Source of the DNA: Neurospora crassa OR74A
Taxonomy: Eukaryota; Ascomycota; Sordariomycetes; Sordariales; Sordariaceae
DNA: 64,000 nt
Assembly (NCBI RefSeq): GCF_000182925.2
Contig: NC_026501.1
Span: forward strand, 6,737,917 to 6,801,916
Direction: 5' to 3'
The notes under the pieces were generated by a model. The model was not told where the DNA came from, did not search any database, and was given only the letters and a program-made list of their open reading frames with translations. Within the stretch, counting starts at the first letter, position 1. Each line of letters opens with the position of its first letter. Positions 49,601 to 63,004 of the stretch are shown here, in pieces. The position numbers and the translations under genes were made by a program.

Positions 49601-50621
49601 TGGGACGATCTGGCCGCCAACGAAAGATTCTCAATGGCACAGATCACTTTCCGAGATTGCATCATCAATTGTATGGTACCACAAATACTCTGTCTACGGG
49701 CAGTAGGAAGACACGCACCAAACAGGCCTAAAGTTTGGCAGTTTCATTACAGCATATACTATGGAAGTACTTCTATGGCACTTGTACTCCCCACTCAGAC
49801 TGGGGACCAACAGAACACTTTCCTCCCGTACGGAACACAACACCGTTTTTCGCCAACCAACGGAACCAAGGATGTTCGGGCCGGAGCCCGAGTTGTGGGA
49901 TTTGTGAAGCTCTCGAAGTCTGACAATCGACAGCCCTCAACGCTAACTTATAGTTCGAATTCTTCGAGCATGGAAAGCGGCCGAAACTTCAAATTTCTCG
50001 ATATCTGGCTCTCTGGATATCATCGATGAAAGGGGCGCCAGTTACAAACGCCTAACCAGGTTCCGAATGTCTGAAAATAGACATCCACGCCAAGATCACT
50101 ACGCAGTACATCCGGCTTCCTTCCGGAACTGAAAGTTGACCTGTAACTCTGCAACCTTCGAACAAAAGGTGATTAATAGAAGGCCCAAAGACCCCCTGTT
50201 GAGTTCAGGGATTCGTTATAATCCAACCCTTTTTGTTCAAGGGACACGCGTCGGTGATGATGGTGAAGCGGCCGGTTGTGCTCGCCGATACTATTTCCGT
50301 ATCTCATGCATATCGGGCTCCACGTAGCTGGCGAGAACCGGGAGGAGGCCGATGCCATGCTAGCATAGCAGCAAGGTACAAATTACCAACCACTCGCCAA
50401 TTCTCCGACGGTCATAGATTCCGGAGTGTCGTGTGCTTGCAGCAACGGGATGGGGCATTCTGTATGACACCGACGAACAGGCTGTTTGTCGGCATCCGGC
50501 TGGTCAATTTTATCTCACGGCATTGGTACCAGCTCACTTAGCATGCTGCCGGCGTGCTGACGTGCGATGCGCACACCTGCCGCCGCGCCGCAGGCTACAT
50601 GGCACCATTTTCCCAAATGAG
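43618..50621. other. Gene-poor region upstream of GT2
   Basis: The first 1-1.5 kb (43,618 to about 45,060) is purine-rich on the plus strand and contains GGGAGAC repeated three times (about 44362-44381). It is likely the promoter and 5' UTR of GT2. Beyond that, a few ATG frames of 130-160 codons occur (48034-48516, 49634-50029) without recognisable motifs. No RNA gene or mobile-element protein is seen. Confidence 0.4.
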
Positions 50622-50648
50622 AAAAAAAAAAAAAAAAAAAAAAAAAAA
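50622..50648 (+). repeat. A27 homopolymer
   Basis: Uninterrupted run of 27 adenines on the plus strand. It is one of several very long mononucleotide runs in the gene-poor half. No coding context. Confidence 0.9.
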
Positions 50649-53600
50649 GAAAAGAGAAATGGCTGCCGTCGTCTAAGGCGGGTCAGGGTTGGCAGCGTGG
50701 CGGTTTCCCTCCCCTTTCACGGCCTACAGATGGTTAGGAGCAATGTCGACTGCTACACAGAAAGCATCTATCGCTACGAAGCGGGTCTGTATCAGGAGGA
50801 TTTGGGCCTTCTTACCAATTGTCACGACGACGAATACTATCCAATCCAGCATTTGTATCGACCGGAAATGTGTTTGGATGGAGATGCCTAACTGTCCGTC
50901 TCGGCTTGTCCCGAAACATACCGACTGCAGATGATCAGATCTTGAGGTTGTTTATTCACTTCTTTCGGCTTATTGGAACAAGATGCAGAGGCCCGAAAAA
51001 TATCTGCCTTCGGCGCTCCGTAACCGCGCCTCGGCCGGCTGGTCAAATCGGAACGGGACATTGTCGACTTTCTCGCGAATAATAAGCGATGCCCGGAGAC
51101 AGACGGTGGAGCAATCCATTTGCCAAGACTAGGCCGGCAACTCTCCGATATCCGTCAGTTCAGGGACCCTTATTGTCGTCTCTGCAGCCCTGTGGCGGTG
51201 GCCGTACCGCGCCGAGCCGGTCCGTCCGATCTGGATCGGGAATGGAATGTCCATCCTTGTCACCGAAAACGCAAAACATCATGATATTCGTCGACGGGGA
51301 CGCTTGGCAGGTTACAGAACGAAGCTGTGTTTCGCCAGCATGGCGAACGTCGTCGAGCTGCTGTTTCAGACCCGGATGAAGACACCGTTGCAGACAAGAT
51401 GGACAAGTCAAAGAGCTTCGGATGGAGCTCGCTCACAAACGACACGCACCCAATTAAAGTATGGTATGCACCGGCAACAGTCGGTCAGCGAAGAGAAGCT
51501 TGTGCAGCGTTTACCCCGATACACGCACCCTGATCCAACAATGCACTGGACACTGATCACCAAAGATAAGCCATATACTGTCCCTTTCCATGTTCAAGCT
51601 CCTTCAGTAATCAAACTGCAAACAAAGATTGAGCCTGAATCGGCAAACTGAACTAAAATTACTTTACCATCGTTGTGTCGATTGATACGAATAGAAGCAG
51701 ACGATCCACAGTGGCCTCGCGGTGACCTTCCTTCTATCAATAACCCATTACCGGGGTTATACATTCGGTTATCGAGACAAGCACGGGTCTTTGGGACTCA
51801 ACGACAACAAATGTTTTCTAATGCCTGTATTAATCATTTTTGAATACGCAGTTCCAGATTGCCCCGTGATACATACGATTAGCGAAACCATAAAGCTGCC
51901 CGGATCGTCAAATGCCGAAATGGGACGAACATCCGGCTGTCCCCAAACATCAAGTTTCCGGATCGAAATCGTATTTGCCTAACGCGCTCCAGAATGGGCA
52001 ACGGCATTCGCATTCGCAATCCATCATATGTGAAAGAAGCTCTGGCGCGACCATCGATGTCTTAGATCTAATCGGCACGTGGCTGTTCCCTGCTCACACA
52101 TCACACCCTTCCCAGGGGGAAAACTACCCATCTGTTGCGGGCTGATAGGTTGTTTTCCTCCAAATTTCTCTTGGCCTGTAAAAATGGCCGACGTTGATTT
52201 ATGGCTCTCACCATAAGCCGATCCATGAGGGTTAGCCGGCAAGACCTGAATAGGGCCCTACATATATGCTCAACGCACCATCCACCACCCACACCATGAC
52301 CAGTATTAGTTAAGAACTCCCCGAATCAAGAGCGGCGGGCCCTGCTACCCTAAGAAAGAAAGCACTGGGATGTGGTGCCGTTTGGAAGCATTCTTGCGAG
52401 ACGACGAACCGTTGCTTGATAAACCACTACTAGGAACCGATCTCCATGGTCATCCCTAAGGGTAGATATATATCGCTGATCCCTTTATTGGCGTTGTGAC
52501 TGCAACATCAACATGTCGCTTTCAAGACATGCGATACGAACGAACAATCAAGGGAACTGATGCTCATTCTTTCATGCAGGAACATTCTTCTGTTGTACGT
52601 GGCCGTCAATCCCGTCAGTGGTCACTTGTTCCAGTGGTCTCCAAGCTTCCACACTAGCAAACATGCGCCCGGGCTTACGTCGGATGATGGTGATGGATAT
52701 TCCGGAAGTGTGCAATGGATATAGTATAGGCAAATGGACACTTTCGCAAACCCTACCGCGCGGTGAAGCTTAAGAGGTTTGGAGACAACGATGCTTACTC
52801 TGAATGCACGCAACATGCCGCCCTAGTTGCTGCCAACGCAATGGAAGCTCCACTGCGGTCATAGCTTTCCACCAGTTGCCCCTGCTGGGCGCGGGAGGTC
52901 AGGGGTAATGGACCTGCACTATCGCCTGTTTTGCACTGGCGTGGTTCCTTTTTAGGATGCGTGTTGAGGACGTAGCCAGGGGGTGACTTCCATCTTCATC
53001 AGCATTACCTAAGGGACTCGACCGCAGACGATAGTATTGGATGGATGCACTACCCGTGTCTGAGGATTTGGCATACTTGGCAGCCTTCAGTTGGCAATCA
53101 AGAATCCAATCCACGCGCGCAACCGCGAGATTGCTAAGAAAAGGTCGACGGGAAGACATGGCTCGCGGAACCATTATCGCTCTCCCGGACGATCTGTATG
53201 ATGCGCATTCAGGGCCTCGATGCTGTTTCGATGCACTCGGCATGAGAATCGGCGTCGTCCGCTCTTCTTTGGAGTAGCCGAGACCGAGAAACAGCACAAC
53301 GCTCCATCCACAAATCCAAGGGAGAAAGACGGTGAATATCCGACGTAGCGCCCCGAGTTCCTCCCAAATCAATGACAGATTGGATACGCTAAAATGACTT
53401 GAAACGTCCTTCCATCCCACTGCAAGAACAGCATCGACTGCATACTATCTTGTGTCAGTGGACCGCAAACGCGTGCCTGTTCAAATTCTGTTTCATGACT
53501 TGTCCAGTCTCGAACTCAGTGCTGAGAGAGGCCGCAGTGGTCCAGCGTCGGTGTTGTCAGGTTCTATGATCGTCTGCACCTTTGATGGGAACGGGATCCA

Positions 53601-55431
53601 AGAAGATCCGTCGGGATTTATTGCTCTGTGTCCTGCCTGGACCACTGCAGAGCCTTGAAACCTCCAAGCCCACAGAAACTCCTCTAGTCTGGCCTCGTCG
53701 GCTGAAAGGCTGGCCAGGAGCTGTACTCGAGATCCTCCTTTGATTGGATCCTACGACTGGCGGTCAACGAACCATACCCGAATCATCAACTCGCCATGCC
53801 GTTTCAACAGGCCCTCTGGCGGACCACTTGGCCAACTCATCGAATAGAATGGTTTCGAACTGTCCAGGTACCGAGGTGGGCTCTTCTCGAATCGCCAATG
53901 CAGGATGACCTGTCCCCGCTGGGAATCCATCCACACCAGCAGCCGGTCCTCATCAAATAGCACGAGGTGTCTACAGAAAGAGGCGAGATCCCTATTCAGC
54001 GAGGCTTAAGTGACGAATTTACCCTAGTTCCCTCTCTTAGGCAGACTTGGTCTCCTGTTTCTCCATATTTAGTGTAAGCATCAGACTCACATATGATCAG
54101 ATACAGGTACCCTCCAAAGGGCTTTCTTCCCTCTCTGGACTGCAGTTCTCAGCCATGGGTGGCCTCCTATGGCAAGGCGATGATACCATCAGTCCATTCT
54201 AGTGGCTATGTGCCGCCATCCTTCCATTACCAGCTTAGCCATCCATTTAGCCCCTCGCTCTCCAAGATTGTCTTGAAAATGCTGTTACTTGTTTGCCTGC
54301 CATTGAAAAAGAACACTCCCGCCGTTCTACATTGACCCAAGGACACTCGAAGAATTCCGGCGCATTTCGAGGTTCAAACTCTTGCTCTTCAAGATTTTCC
54401 AGTCATCACATGGACCTCATTTGAACACTGATGCAAGATGACCTGCTTCCATCCCGTGTCATCTTGGACTGACCATCAAAAACTGCGAGTTTCTCTCCAT
54501 TGGTTGGCCCGATGGGGATCCCTCTCGAAGTCAGCAGTTCCCTCTTGGTCCTAGGAGCAACCCCGCCCCCCCTGTCGAGTTGATCCGGCTCAAGAGTGGA
54601 TTTGCAAGTGATATTCTTACCTCCATTCTTCTCTTTTTTTCTTCCCCTCCTAATCCTCGTCCCATCTCGTTGAACCCTGTCGAGCTTATAAAAACCATAC
54701 GACAAGCAAAGTATCGCCACCCTCAGCAAAGCCCAACCCCTCGACTATCCCCCTCCTTATGTTTCGGATTTTCGCATGTCGGAGCCCCAAGATGTGTCGA
54801 GACCCCACCACCGCAAAGGTCTAGCCCACCTTCGAGGAACGGGATCATTCCGTCTTGAAGGAGGGAGGTAGTTAGGTGACAATAACATATCGCTTGAGCC
54901 TAGTTCGGGCCGCTTGAAGGGTCACGGCCCAGCTAAAAGAGAGAGGCACATTGGGCGTGAGAAGGAAGGCATTCCGCATCAAGGACTGGCTGGCTGGTTG
55001 GATATGCGGGGTTTCTATGGCTTGATGGATAGTCCACCCCGCGCCAGAACAGTAGTCACTGCGTGCCGACTTTCCCCAAGCTGGGGCCATTGACGAGCTG
55101 TCCTTCGCTGGTAGTCGGTCTGTTACAGGTTGGCTTTGACAGGGAGAGTGTAGGATCGCGGGGTGATTGGGATATCTCACCTGGGCCCGATGGCGAGTAA
55201 CATCCACGATGCTGACTCGTCAACCAAGCAGCAGCCCCTGCTGTCTTTCCATTCGGTGGAACGGATAAAGGGGTTGACCCAAACCCCTTCGCCAACCAGA
55301 TAGGTAGGTTGCGGAACGGACCGAGTGCTTAGAGATGCTTGTCTCGAGGGCAAAGGTAGAGCGCGTCCACATGCTTTTGTCTGGGCAATGGCTCAACTTC
55401 CATGTCCATCCTAGGCCTAGTGAAGGGGCTT

Positions 55432-55462
<31 letters not shown>

Positions 55463-58400
55463 AGCGGGAAACGAGCCACCAAGATACACTCACGAAATAG
55501 ACAAAGATATGATAAATGGGCAGAAGAGAAGAATAAGAACAAGCAGTAAGTGGGTGACTTGAAGAATGGCCACATCTAATGACGGAAAATAGTCTGCCCT
55601 GGCCAATGCTCGCAGGCGTGTTTGTCGCGAGATTTTGAGAACCAACCACATAGGGCGGATGGACTAGGTAGGTAGTCTAGTGATTGATGCCCAAAGGTTT
55701 ACCAGACGGCTTTCACAAGACTAACCTAGTACTAGCATTACACACTGTTGATACAACTACAACCTTCTTCTTTTGGTTCCGACCAAAGGGCATTGCCAAC
55801 GGTGCGAAGTGCACTTTGCATTCAAATGATCATCACCCAGTGACTCGGCACTTTGGCCATGGCAAGGACGGATGGTCAGCACCAAACCGGGTCGTCCACC
55901 CGTGCGGCTCTGGTTGCCGAAGGCTCTTTCTGGGTCAAGATGGAGTGAAACAGCGTGGGGGGGGAGGGGGGGAAACGTTGATCACCGGAGCCGAGTAAGA
56001 GATAACGTTGGTTTTAGTACGCCACAGTACACTACACTATACCTAGAAGCCCGCCCCTCAAAACGGATCTCTCAAACGTTTTGCTACTAGTCTGTCTTCA
56101 TACAAAGAGGTAGTATGGTAGGCTGGTATAACAACACCCCCCCCCTCCCCGACGCCGTCCTGTGAATGGAAACGGATCGGCGCGCGGAGAAAGCTACGCC
56201 AGGAGTCTAGACTGGTCCGAGCCCGAACATAAGCTTGCACACTTCACAGTGGCAGTGTGGCTGGCTTGTGACTTTGTTGGAGTTGGCTTCACTCATTCCT
56301 CCCTCTCGTACGACACTGTTTCGTGGTCTTCTTTACCATCGATGCTGACATTGACACCGTAGTCGATTCCCTTGCTGTTCATGACGGAATTTTACAGTCT
56401 CTCTCTCTCCACAGGGAGCCGGGAGGCCAACTACCCTCTTTCGGGGTTCTTTTGGGTAGCGATGTGCGATGTAAAAGTGTTGTGTTGATCCTCTGACTTG
56501 AGTATCGGTAAGTCATGTTGTAAATGTGAGTAGAGGTAGGTAGGTAGCTACTGCTTACTGCCCGTGTAGTAGTGTACTACTGAGGACTTACTCTCAGGAG
56601 CCTGATTGAAGATGCAGTGCGTGAAGAAACATTTCAGGGTAGAGCCAAGTCACCCAGCCATTGATGTCAATTACAGTAGTAGCTCAATCTTCATGTTCCT
56701 TGTATTTGGAGTGTTTTGGAGACTCCAACACTTCAACACATATCCTCTCTGAACGCCGCAGAGCGTAAATTATGAAATGGCAGGGAGCACTGGATAAGGT
56801 ACATGAGCAAATGGAGAGCTCACAATTGTCAGGTAAGGATAGATAATGGCATGTGCGGCGACACATAGATCAGCCCTACATCATATTGCCAAGCTCAGCC
56901 CGGTTCTCGGAGGTACGGAGTGATTCTCTTGCTTACCTCTACCTTGAGTAGCTGACATGAATGGTACTACTCCCATCTTGTGCTTCGCGAATGCCTCTGC
57001 ACAGATGTGTGGATGCCAAGTATCAGTAAGAAGGAAGGTAGGTAGTTTCGGAATCGTCATGTTAGAGACGACGTCTACCTCCAGACCACTTATTTTGATA
57101 ATCTGTTCCCGACTGTTTGGGTTTGAAAATTCATCATCAGTGTGCATTGGTTCAATCGCATTGATTACCTACCTAGTTGATCAACCAAAACCGAAAGTCC
57201 ATTACAGTCGGTCACTAATATTACGAGTTTGTTTTTCAGTCTTTGGAATATCGAGTGTTAGAAGGGGTAGTAGAGCGATCGAATCTATCATACCAGTTAA
57301 GGATGGCACTCACTAACAGAGGTCTTGACATTCAGCCACCCAGCGTCGTAAGGGACTTGTCATTACGCCACTGCCTCTCAGTACTGCAATCTTGGTTGAC
57401 TGCAGCGACAACCGAGCAACTTGGGGGGGAGACAATCGTGAAGAACTTGCACGCAGGCAAAAAAGCAGTTGCGTGGTGGTCGCCCCGATCACCGCCGCGT
57501 GACCACCACTCACGGAAGTGGCAGCTCACGAGCAACTGCCCAATACTGTAATACTTACCCCTACAATTACTTAGTACCTCTAGGTACGTAGAGGTAGTTC
57601 AGTTTGAGCAGGGAAGGGAACGAAGTCCGTCGGTACCTCAGGCTAAAATGCAACTACTACCTAAGGTACTCAAGTACCTACCCTAGGTAGATACCCAGCT
57701 GTATCCTGCTCTCACGTACGAAAGTCGTTCTTACCTGCCTGGCCGTACGTAGAAAGGAGAAACGAGTTTGGGAAGGCACGCTCAGTTGAGAGACATCCGT
57801 CGTGCTTGCATACTATCGGTTTTTGGATATGATTAACTGGTGTAGTGTAGAGGTTCCTACCTAGAACCTCTAGGTAAGCAAGCACGGATCTTTTCAGCTC
57901 AGGCCTCCAAGCAGATTCTTTTCTCCGGCCAGATGAATTAGTTGTTGGTTCACAGAATGAGAAGACAATTCATTTCCTTGTCGGAGTTCCAAATCCTACT
58001 ACCTACCTGCTTATTCGAGCCAATCCAACTTAGGAGACAACTCGATCAGAAGCAGATAAGCGAACAACACTGGCGGGACAATGGGGGCACTGCATAGTTG
58101 CAAGAACGAGAAAGACTAACACTCTCAAACCACTGAAGTTCGCATTCCCTTGCAAAACGCGAGTATTACAAGTAAGGAACTATCCAGTGGAACTGGGATG
58201 ACGCTACGAAGAAATGAGTGTTGAAGCAGGCCGATGTCTCGTGCTAGAGGTTGGTTGACTTTGCACGTATCACGTCGTTATTCAAAACACTGCATCATCA
58301 TGATTACCTACGTATGGTTGATCTAGGGTAGCTCCAAGAAGAGGGGCCTGGTGGTCGAGTAGTACCTGGTGAGAGAGACGCTCATATGGTACACTGTAGC

Positions 58401-58755
58401 CAAAGGTCCATCGTCTTCCTACAAGTGTTGACTAATCTTCAGTAGAAGAGTGTCTCTGTCGCTGAAGGTGCAGTGCAGTACCCTCAATGGGACCAGTTGG
58501 GCTAGGAAGGTTCTACCAAGTACCAACTGAGCCTAGGTTGGTCGCTTATCAAGAGCAGACGGGACGAGCGCTGGAGGTCCAGATCTCGTCCGATGGTGCT
58601 TGTTGTCCTCTAGCACAACGACGGGAGAAGTAGGTGCCCGATGGAAGGTGTGGCTGATTGTGACGGAGATGCCATATATTCCTAGAAGGGAATAAAGCGA
58701 TACAGTCAGGTAGTACTCACATATCAGTTGTTTCAGATACTCACTTGAAATCTTG
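50649..58755. other. Gene-poor region, middle
   Basis: About 8 kb without a supported gene. It contains a CTA trinucleotide repeat (about 55431-55461) and several TAGGTAGG/CCTAGG-type motifs (around 55665, 56535, 57170, 57580, 57665 and 57860). ATG frames at 51247 (134 codons) and 56957 (119 codons) show no domain and no clear splice context. Confidence 0.4.
55431..55461 (+). repeat. CTA trinucleotide microsatellite
   Basis: About ten perfect CTA units in a row, outside any gene I can call. Useful only as a polymorphic marker. Confidence 0.9.

Positions 58756-58794
<39 letters not shown>
58756..58794. repeat. T13-A26 homopolymer pair
   Basis: Thirteen T followed directly by twenty-six A. 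The T and A runs are self-complementary, so the tract can fold back or slip. No gene nearby. Confidence 0.9.
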
Positions 58795-58795
<1 letters not shown>

Positions 58796-59738
58796 CAGTC
58801 AATGTGGATCTCTTGAACGACACTCTGATAGATCTGGACTAAAATCCGAAAGTACTAGGTACTATAGGGATAGATTGTTTCCATCCATGTTAACACAGTT
58901 TTGAACCTGACGGGGCGCGAACAGTCAGCACTTTAACTCAGACAGCTGTGGATGTAATTTAGGAGAGTACCTAGAGAGTGTCCTTTGAAGGTCGGAGACG
59001 TGACTACCTTCAAGACCTGTCCGAAGGTGTTGGTGGTTATTTTCTCCCCGACCAATAAGTTCAACGGCATCTTATACTTGGGAAAATGACGGTACAATGA
59101 TCAATACAGCTCTGTCTTTATAGTGCTTCGAGAAATCATTGCTCAGTCCTAAATACTGTTTACGTGTCTCGTTTGTATATATCGATGGACTGGCTAGGCA
59201 ATATCTTGATCCTATTTGCTTGATCCGCACTAAAAGAGTCCATATCCAGGGATCGTCTGATCGTTGCACAGGATCCTAGGGCAAGCAAAAGAGAGTAAAA
59301 AAAAAAAATAAGAAACCCATCTTGATAAGTATTTCCTCATCTAATGATAGACATTGGTAGGAACACAGTTGATGAAAGGCAGGTAAGGGTCATTCCTCTA
59401 TCCAAATTGCGAACAGAAGAGAGATCCTAGGATCCTGATCACATTGGAATCGTTTTTCCTGACCCCCCTATTAGGGCTTGGATCTAATCCTGCTGGTTTG
59501 AAAAAACGAAGCAACGGAGGATGAAGGACGGAATAGTCCAAGTCCCAACCATGTACCTAATCAAAAGTCAAATCAACAGAGCGAGTGAAATAGTGAGTGC
59601 TACCGGAGCCGGCCACTACATGTATCATCTGGAAAAATGTTCTTAGGCGTATAAAGTAGTTTTATTCTCCTTTAGTTGATGGCAGAGGTGGCCTAAAACA
59701 GTAAAGACCAGCATACAAATCACGGAGAAGCTGTCTTT

Positions 59739-59740
<2 letters not shown>

Positions 59741-59786
<46 letters not shown>
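59741..59786 (+). repeat. T46 homopolymer
   Basis: Uninterrupted run of 46 thymines, the longest mononucleotide run in the window. On the minus strand this is a poly-A tract, but no retroposed gene copy precedes it that I can recognise. Confidence 0.9.
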
Positions 59787-59787
<1 letters not shown>

Positions 59788-62700
59788 GTGGCCAATGGAA
59801 TCTTGTGTCCCGTAGTCTCTCTAGCCGGTTGAAGCTCTGGCTGCTTACAAAAGAACCATAGGATGTGCGCGATGGAATGATATCAACTTATCATGAGCCT
59901 TTCCCACACCGTACCTCGACAACAAGACTTCTTCCGTGGTATGGAAAGTGGTGTCGGTTAGGTACTTTGCGCTCTGTAGAGGTAGCTGACAGGTCCTCCC
60001 TGGCTGCTTCTATGCAAGATCACTCACTAGAGGTACCTGCGAGTCTAACGAGGTATGTTGCTTGTATCACGTCCCTTCTTATTCGGTCAACCACCTTGTC
60101 GCCTCACGCCTCTGGGCTTTTCAATCCAATGGACACCAACACAAAATCACAAACCACGCACTACACGGTGCTGTACGATCACCGCTAGAATCTAGGTACA
60201 GGCAGTCAACGACCGCCCTGTTTTCTGCAATCCAACGGTTGAAGAGTAACAGAAAATAATCGTTTTTGAGATGTCATTAGCTCTCGCATTGGCTTTTAAC
60301 ACTCGCGAACGTCGACGCTGTTGATTTCGAGCCGTTAGATTGCCGTCAGCCCTGACCACAGCAGATACGTTCACAGGGTCGGATGTGATTCGGGTTTTGA
60401 TCAAACTATGTCCAGACGTTGCCATGTGTGTCCGTTGACCAAAGCTTAACCGAGACGCGAATTTTGATAACACTCGTCTGAATGGGGGAACGACTGCGTT
60501 GAAGATGCGTAAGTACACTCGGGACAGAACAAGCAAAGAAGAACGAAAGGGAGCGAAAAGGGTTAGCTAGTTGTAACAAACATCAACTTGCTTCCGATAA
60601 CCACATCAGGCTTGAATGTAGGTGGTTTAAGTGAAAGGGGTGATTGTCATGAGTTGCTGCTTCATGTTGTGTAGTACAACCTCAGCAAACATCATCAATG
60701 AGCATTTCTTCATCGGCGTCGGATTAGGCACGTAGCCATAGGTTTCAGACAAACTAACTTACTAGATGTACGGGATGGGTTGTACTGCTGGTACGTTCTT
60801 GTAAGTGTTTGCTTACCTACCGTTCTTAACTACCTCCTGTGTTCTCCTCTGTGCAGCCGATTTGGGTAATGTCAAACATGCTGGATTGGCTTCAAGTTGA
60901 TGCGGGCCGTTGACCAACTCGGTCACCTACAGAGAGCTGTTACCTGACGGGAAGTAGTGTCCTGGTGTCAAATGGTGACATGAACGTTTGCGCGACTGGC
61001 TTGAAATCCCAAGAACTTGTTCGGTTCTTGTTGACGCCAAAACATCAACTTGGAACGTGAAGTGTGAATAGGGCGCCTCTGACGTATAGAGGAGGAGGAG
61101 GAGGTCGATCCCAATTAGAGTGTAGTGCTGGTGTTAGGTCAAAGGTAGTTATATCCAGCTGCTGTTAGACATTGGTTAAGGCTACGCCAATTTTGCCTGT
61201 CCGTCAGTATCACCTGCCATCCCAAGCTCGGACAAGACACCGGCTTACTAACAGAATGATTTGAAGTCCCGGCAGCTCGGAGCGCTTGGCCAAAATCCAC
61301 TGAATCTCGATCTCGTGACCTGATCAGAGCGGCCGACACGGCACATGCTCACAACACAACCAAGCGTATGTACAACACAGAGCATCGAATCTGGGGACAA
61401 AGGGCACATGGCAACAACAGCTTGAGCATCGATCCATCCCCGAGCTGCCAAGTCCATGGGATAGGATTTCAGCTTGGTGAATGAAATGAGTTTTGGGCTT
61501 TTTCGAGGACCCTTCTGCGAATGAAATTCTGGAGCTGTGGAAGTTCATGTTCATCATCGCGTGGTGGCGCGACCGTGCACCGCTACATAGGTACTTACAA
61601 GTGTACACCATGATTTGCGACAACAAGAGAGCTAGGGTACTGTAGCTGAGGTAGGTGCCTCCCTGGGAGAGTTGATGGACGTGGATCCACACCGCATCAG
61701 GTCGCCCGGGTTGCGTTTAATTACTGCATCCACCAGTTGCTCCGCCCTTCCTCATAAACAACCCACGGATTCGCTTTCGCTTGTGCTTCAAGCGAGCCGT
61801 GAATAGTCACAAAACACAACGAGGCATTTTTCAAGCGCTACACTAGAGCTAGAATCCCTCAAAGAGTGACTTTTTGGTAACAGATCCTCCTCATCCCTGG
61901 TTAACTCGGTAGACCTTTATGGAGGTTTGCGTACCTTGTATGCATGCACGTGTAGTGATTCTCGGTGCTCATCGCCATCAAAAGCGGTGATTTCTCAGTC
62001 AGCAGCTTCTCAGCAGAGCGAACTCGGCCGAACCGAGAACCTTGGGAGCCACCACCAAAGCTAACGGGAAGCGAACCCGTGCACGACTCCCAGAAGTCGG
62101 TCTGACCCTTGACCTGTGGAGGAAAGTGTGGGCCTTGGAAGGAAAAGAAGCAAAAGAGAAGGGAAGGGCCGGGCGAATCAGAGGACTGACCCAAACGACA
62201 CGAACCGCAGAGCGTTCTGTGCGCAGATCCGCAGAAAGAGCCCCGGGGACTGTAACCCGGCCGACTAACCGACCCCGACCTCCTCCCCGACCGACAACGA
62301 CGCGGGATTTGCGCAGTTGCAGTGTAGTGTAGCAACTGGGAGAGCGACACTGCAGGCCATTATGAACTGCATGTCAACAGGTCGGTGAGTGGATGACCCC
62401 CTCGAGGACCCCCCCCCCCCCCCTGGCAAGCCACCCTCTGAGTGGTTCAACTGGACTGGTTGAAGCCTGACAGTGGAGATAGATAATCAAGACTTGTGGT
62501 TGGTGAGCGAGGGCGCCTTGAGCCGGTTTGGGAAGGTGCTGTGGCTTTGGAGGTTGGCTCTGTGGTTCCTTGGTGTGCTGCGCATGCTGTTGAGACCGTG
62601 TGGTGTTTGCTGGATGAGTGAAGCATTCGACCGCGACTCTGACTTTCGTCTGGGAAGAGGTTCGTAGGCGGCTGGTAAGTTCCGGAGTCAAGGACCCAAA

Positions 62701-62972
62701 CTCATTTGAGTTGGTGGAGCGATGAACCCCTGTTTCTGGAAGCTCTCCCACTCTGCCCGTTCCTGAATATCCGTTGGTGAATCCATCTTCTGTAGCCCTG
62801 GCAGTTCGCGGTCGCCGCTCGGTCGACAGATCCCCTATCACGAGATTTTGACTTGCCCCGACTCAGATAAGAGCAAGGCGGAAAGAGAGAGACCCGAGCT
62901 CCCGGATCCCAGGGAAACGATTCACTTCATATAACCCATTGAGGCTGTGAAGCAACAAGTTGATCAATCAAA

Positions 62973-62973
62973 G

Positions 62974-63002
<29 letters not shown>
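62973..63002 (+). repeat. G30 homopolymer
   Basis: Uninterrupted run of 30 guanines, capable of G-quadruplex formation. The exact length may be affected by sequencing or assembly error. Confidence 0.85.

Positions 63003-63004
<2 letters not shown>

Noticed and set aside
49634-50029. 131-codon ATG frame
   Set aside because: It is isolated, has no motif, and is compositionally unremarkable. It cannot be told from chance at this length.
51247-51651. 134-codon ATG frame
   Set aside because: It has no domain, and overlapping frames on both strands are of similar length. Not supportable alone.
52899-53420. 173-codon minus-strand frame with a hydrophobic segment
   Set aside because: It starts at GTG. 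The sequence around the hydrophobic part has no signal-peptide or family pattern, and an opposing frame of similar quality exists.
62374-62841. 155-codon minus-strand frame
   Set aside because: It starts at GTG, is Pro/Gln/Thr-rich without a domain, and crosses a C15 homopolymer. Probably random.
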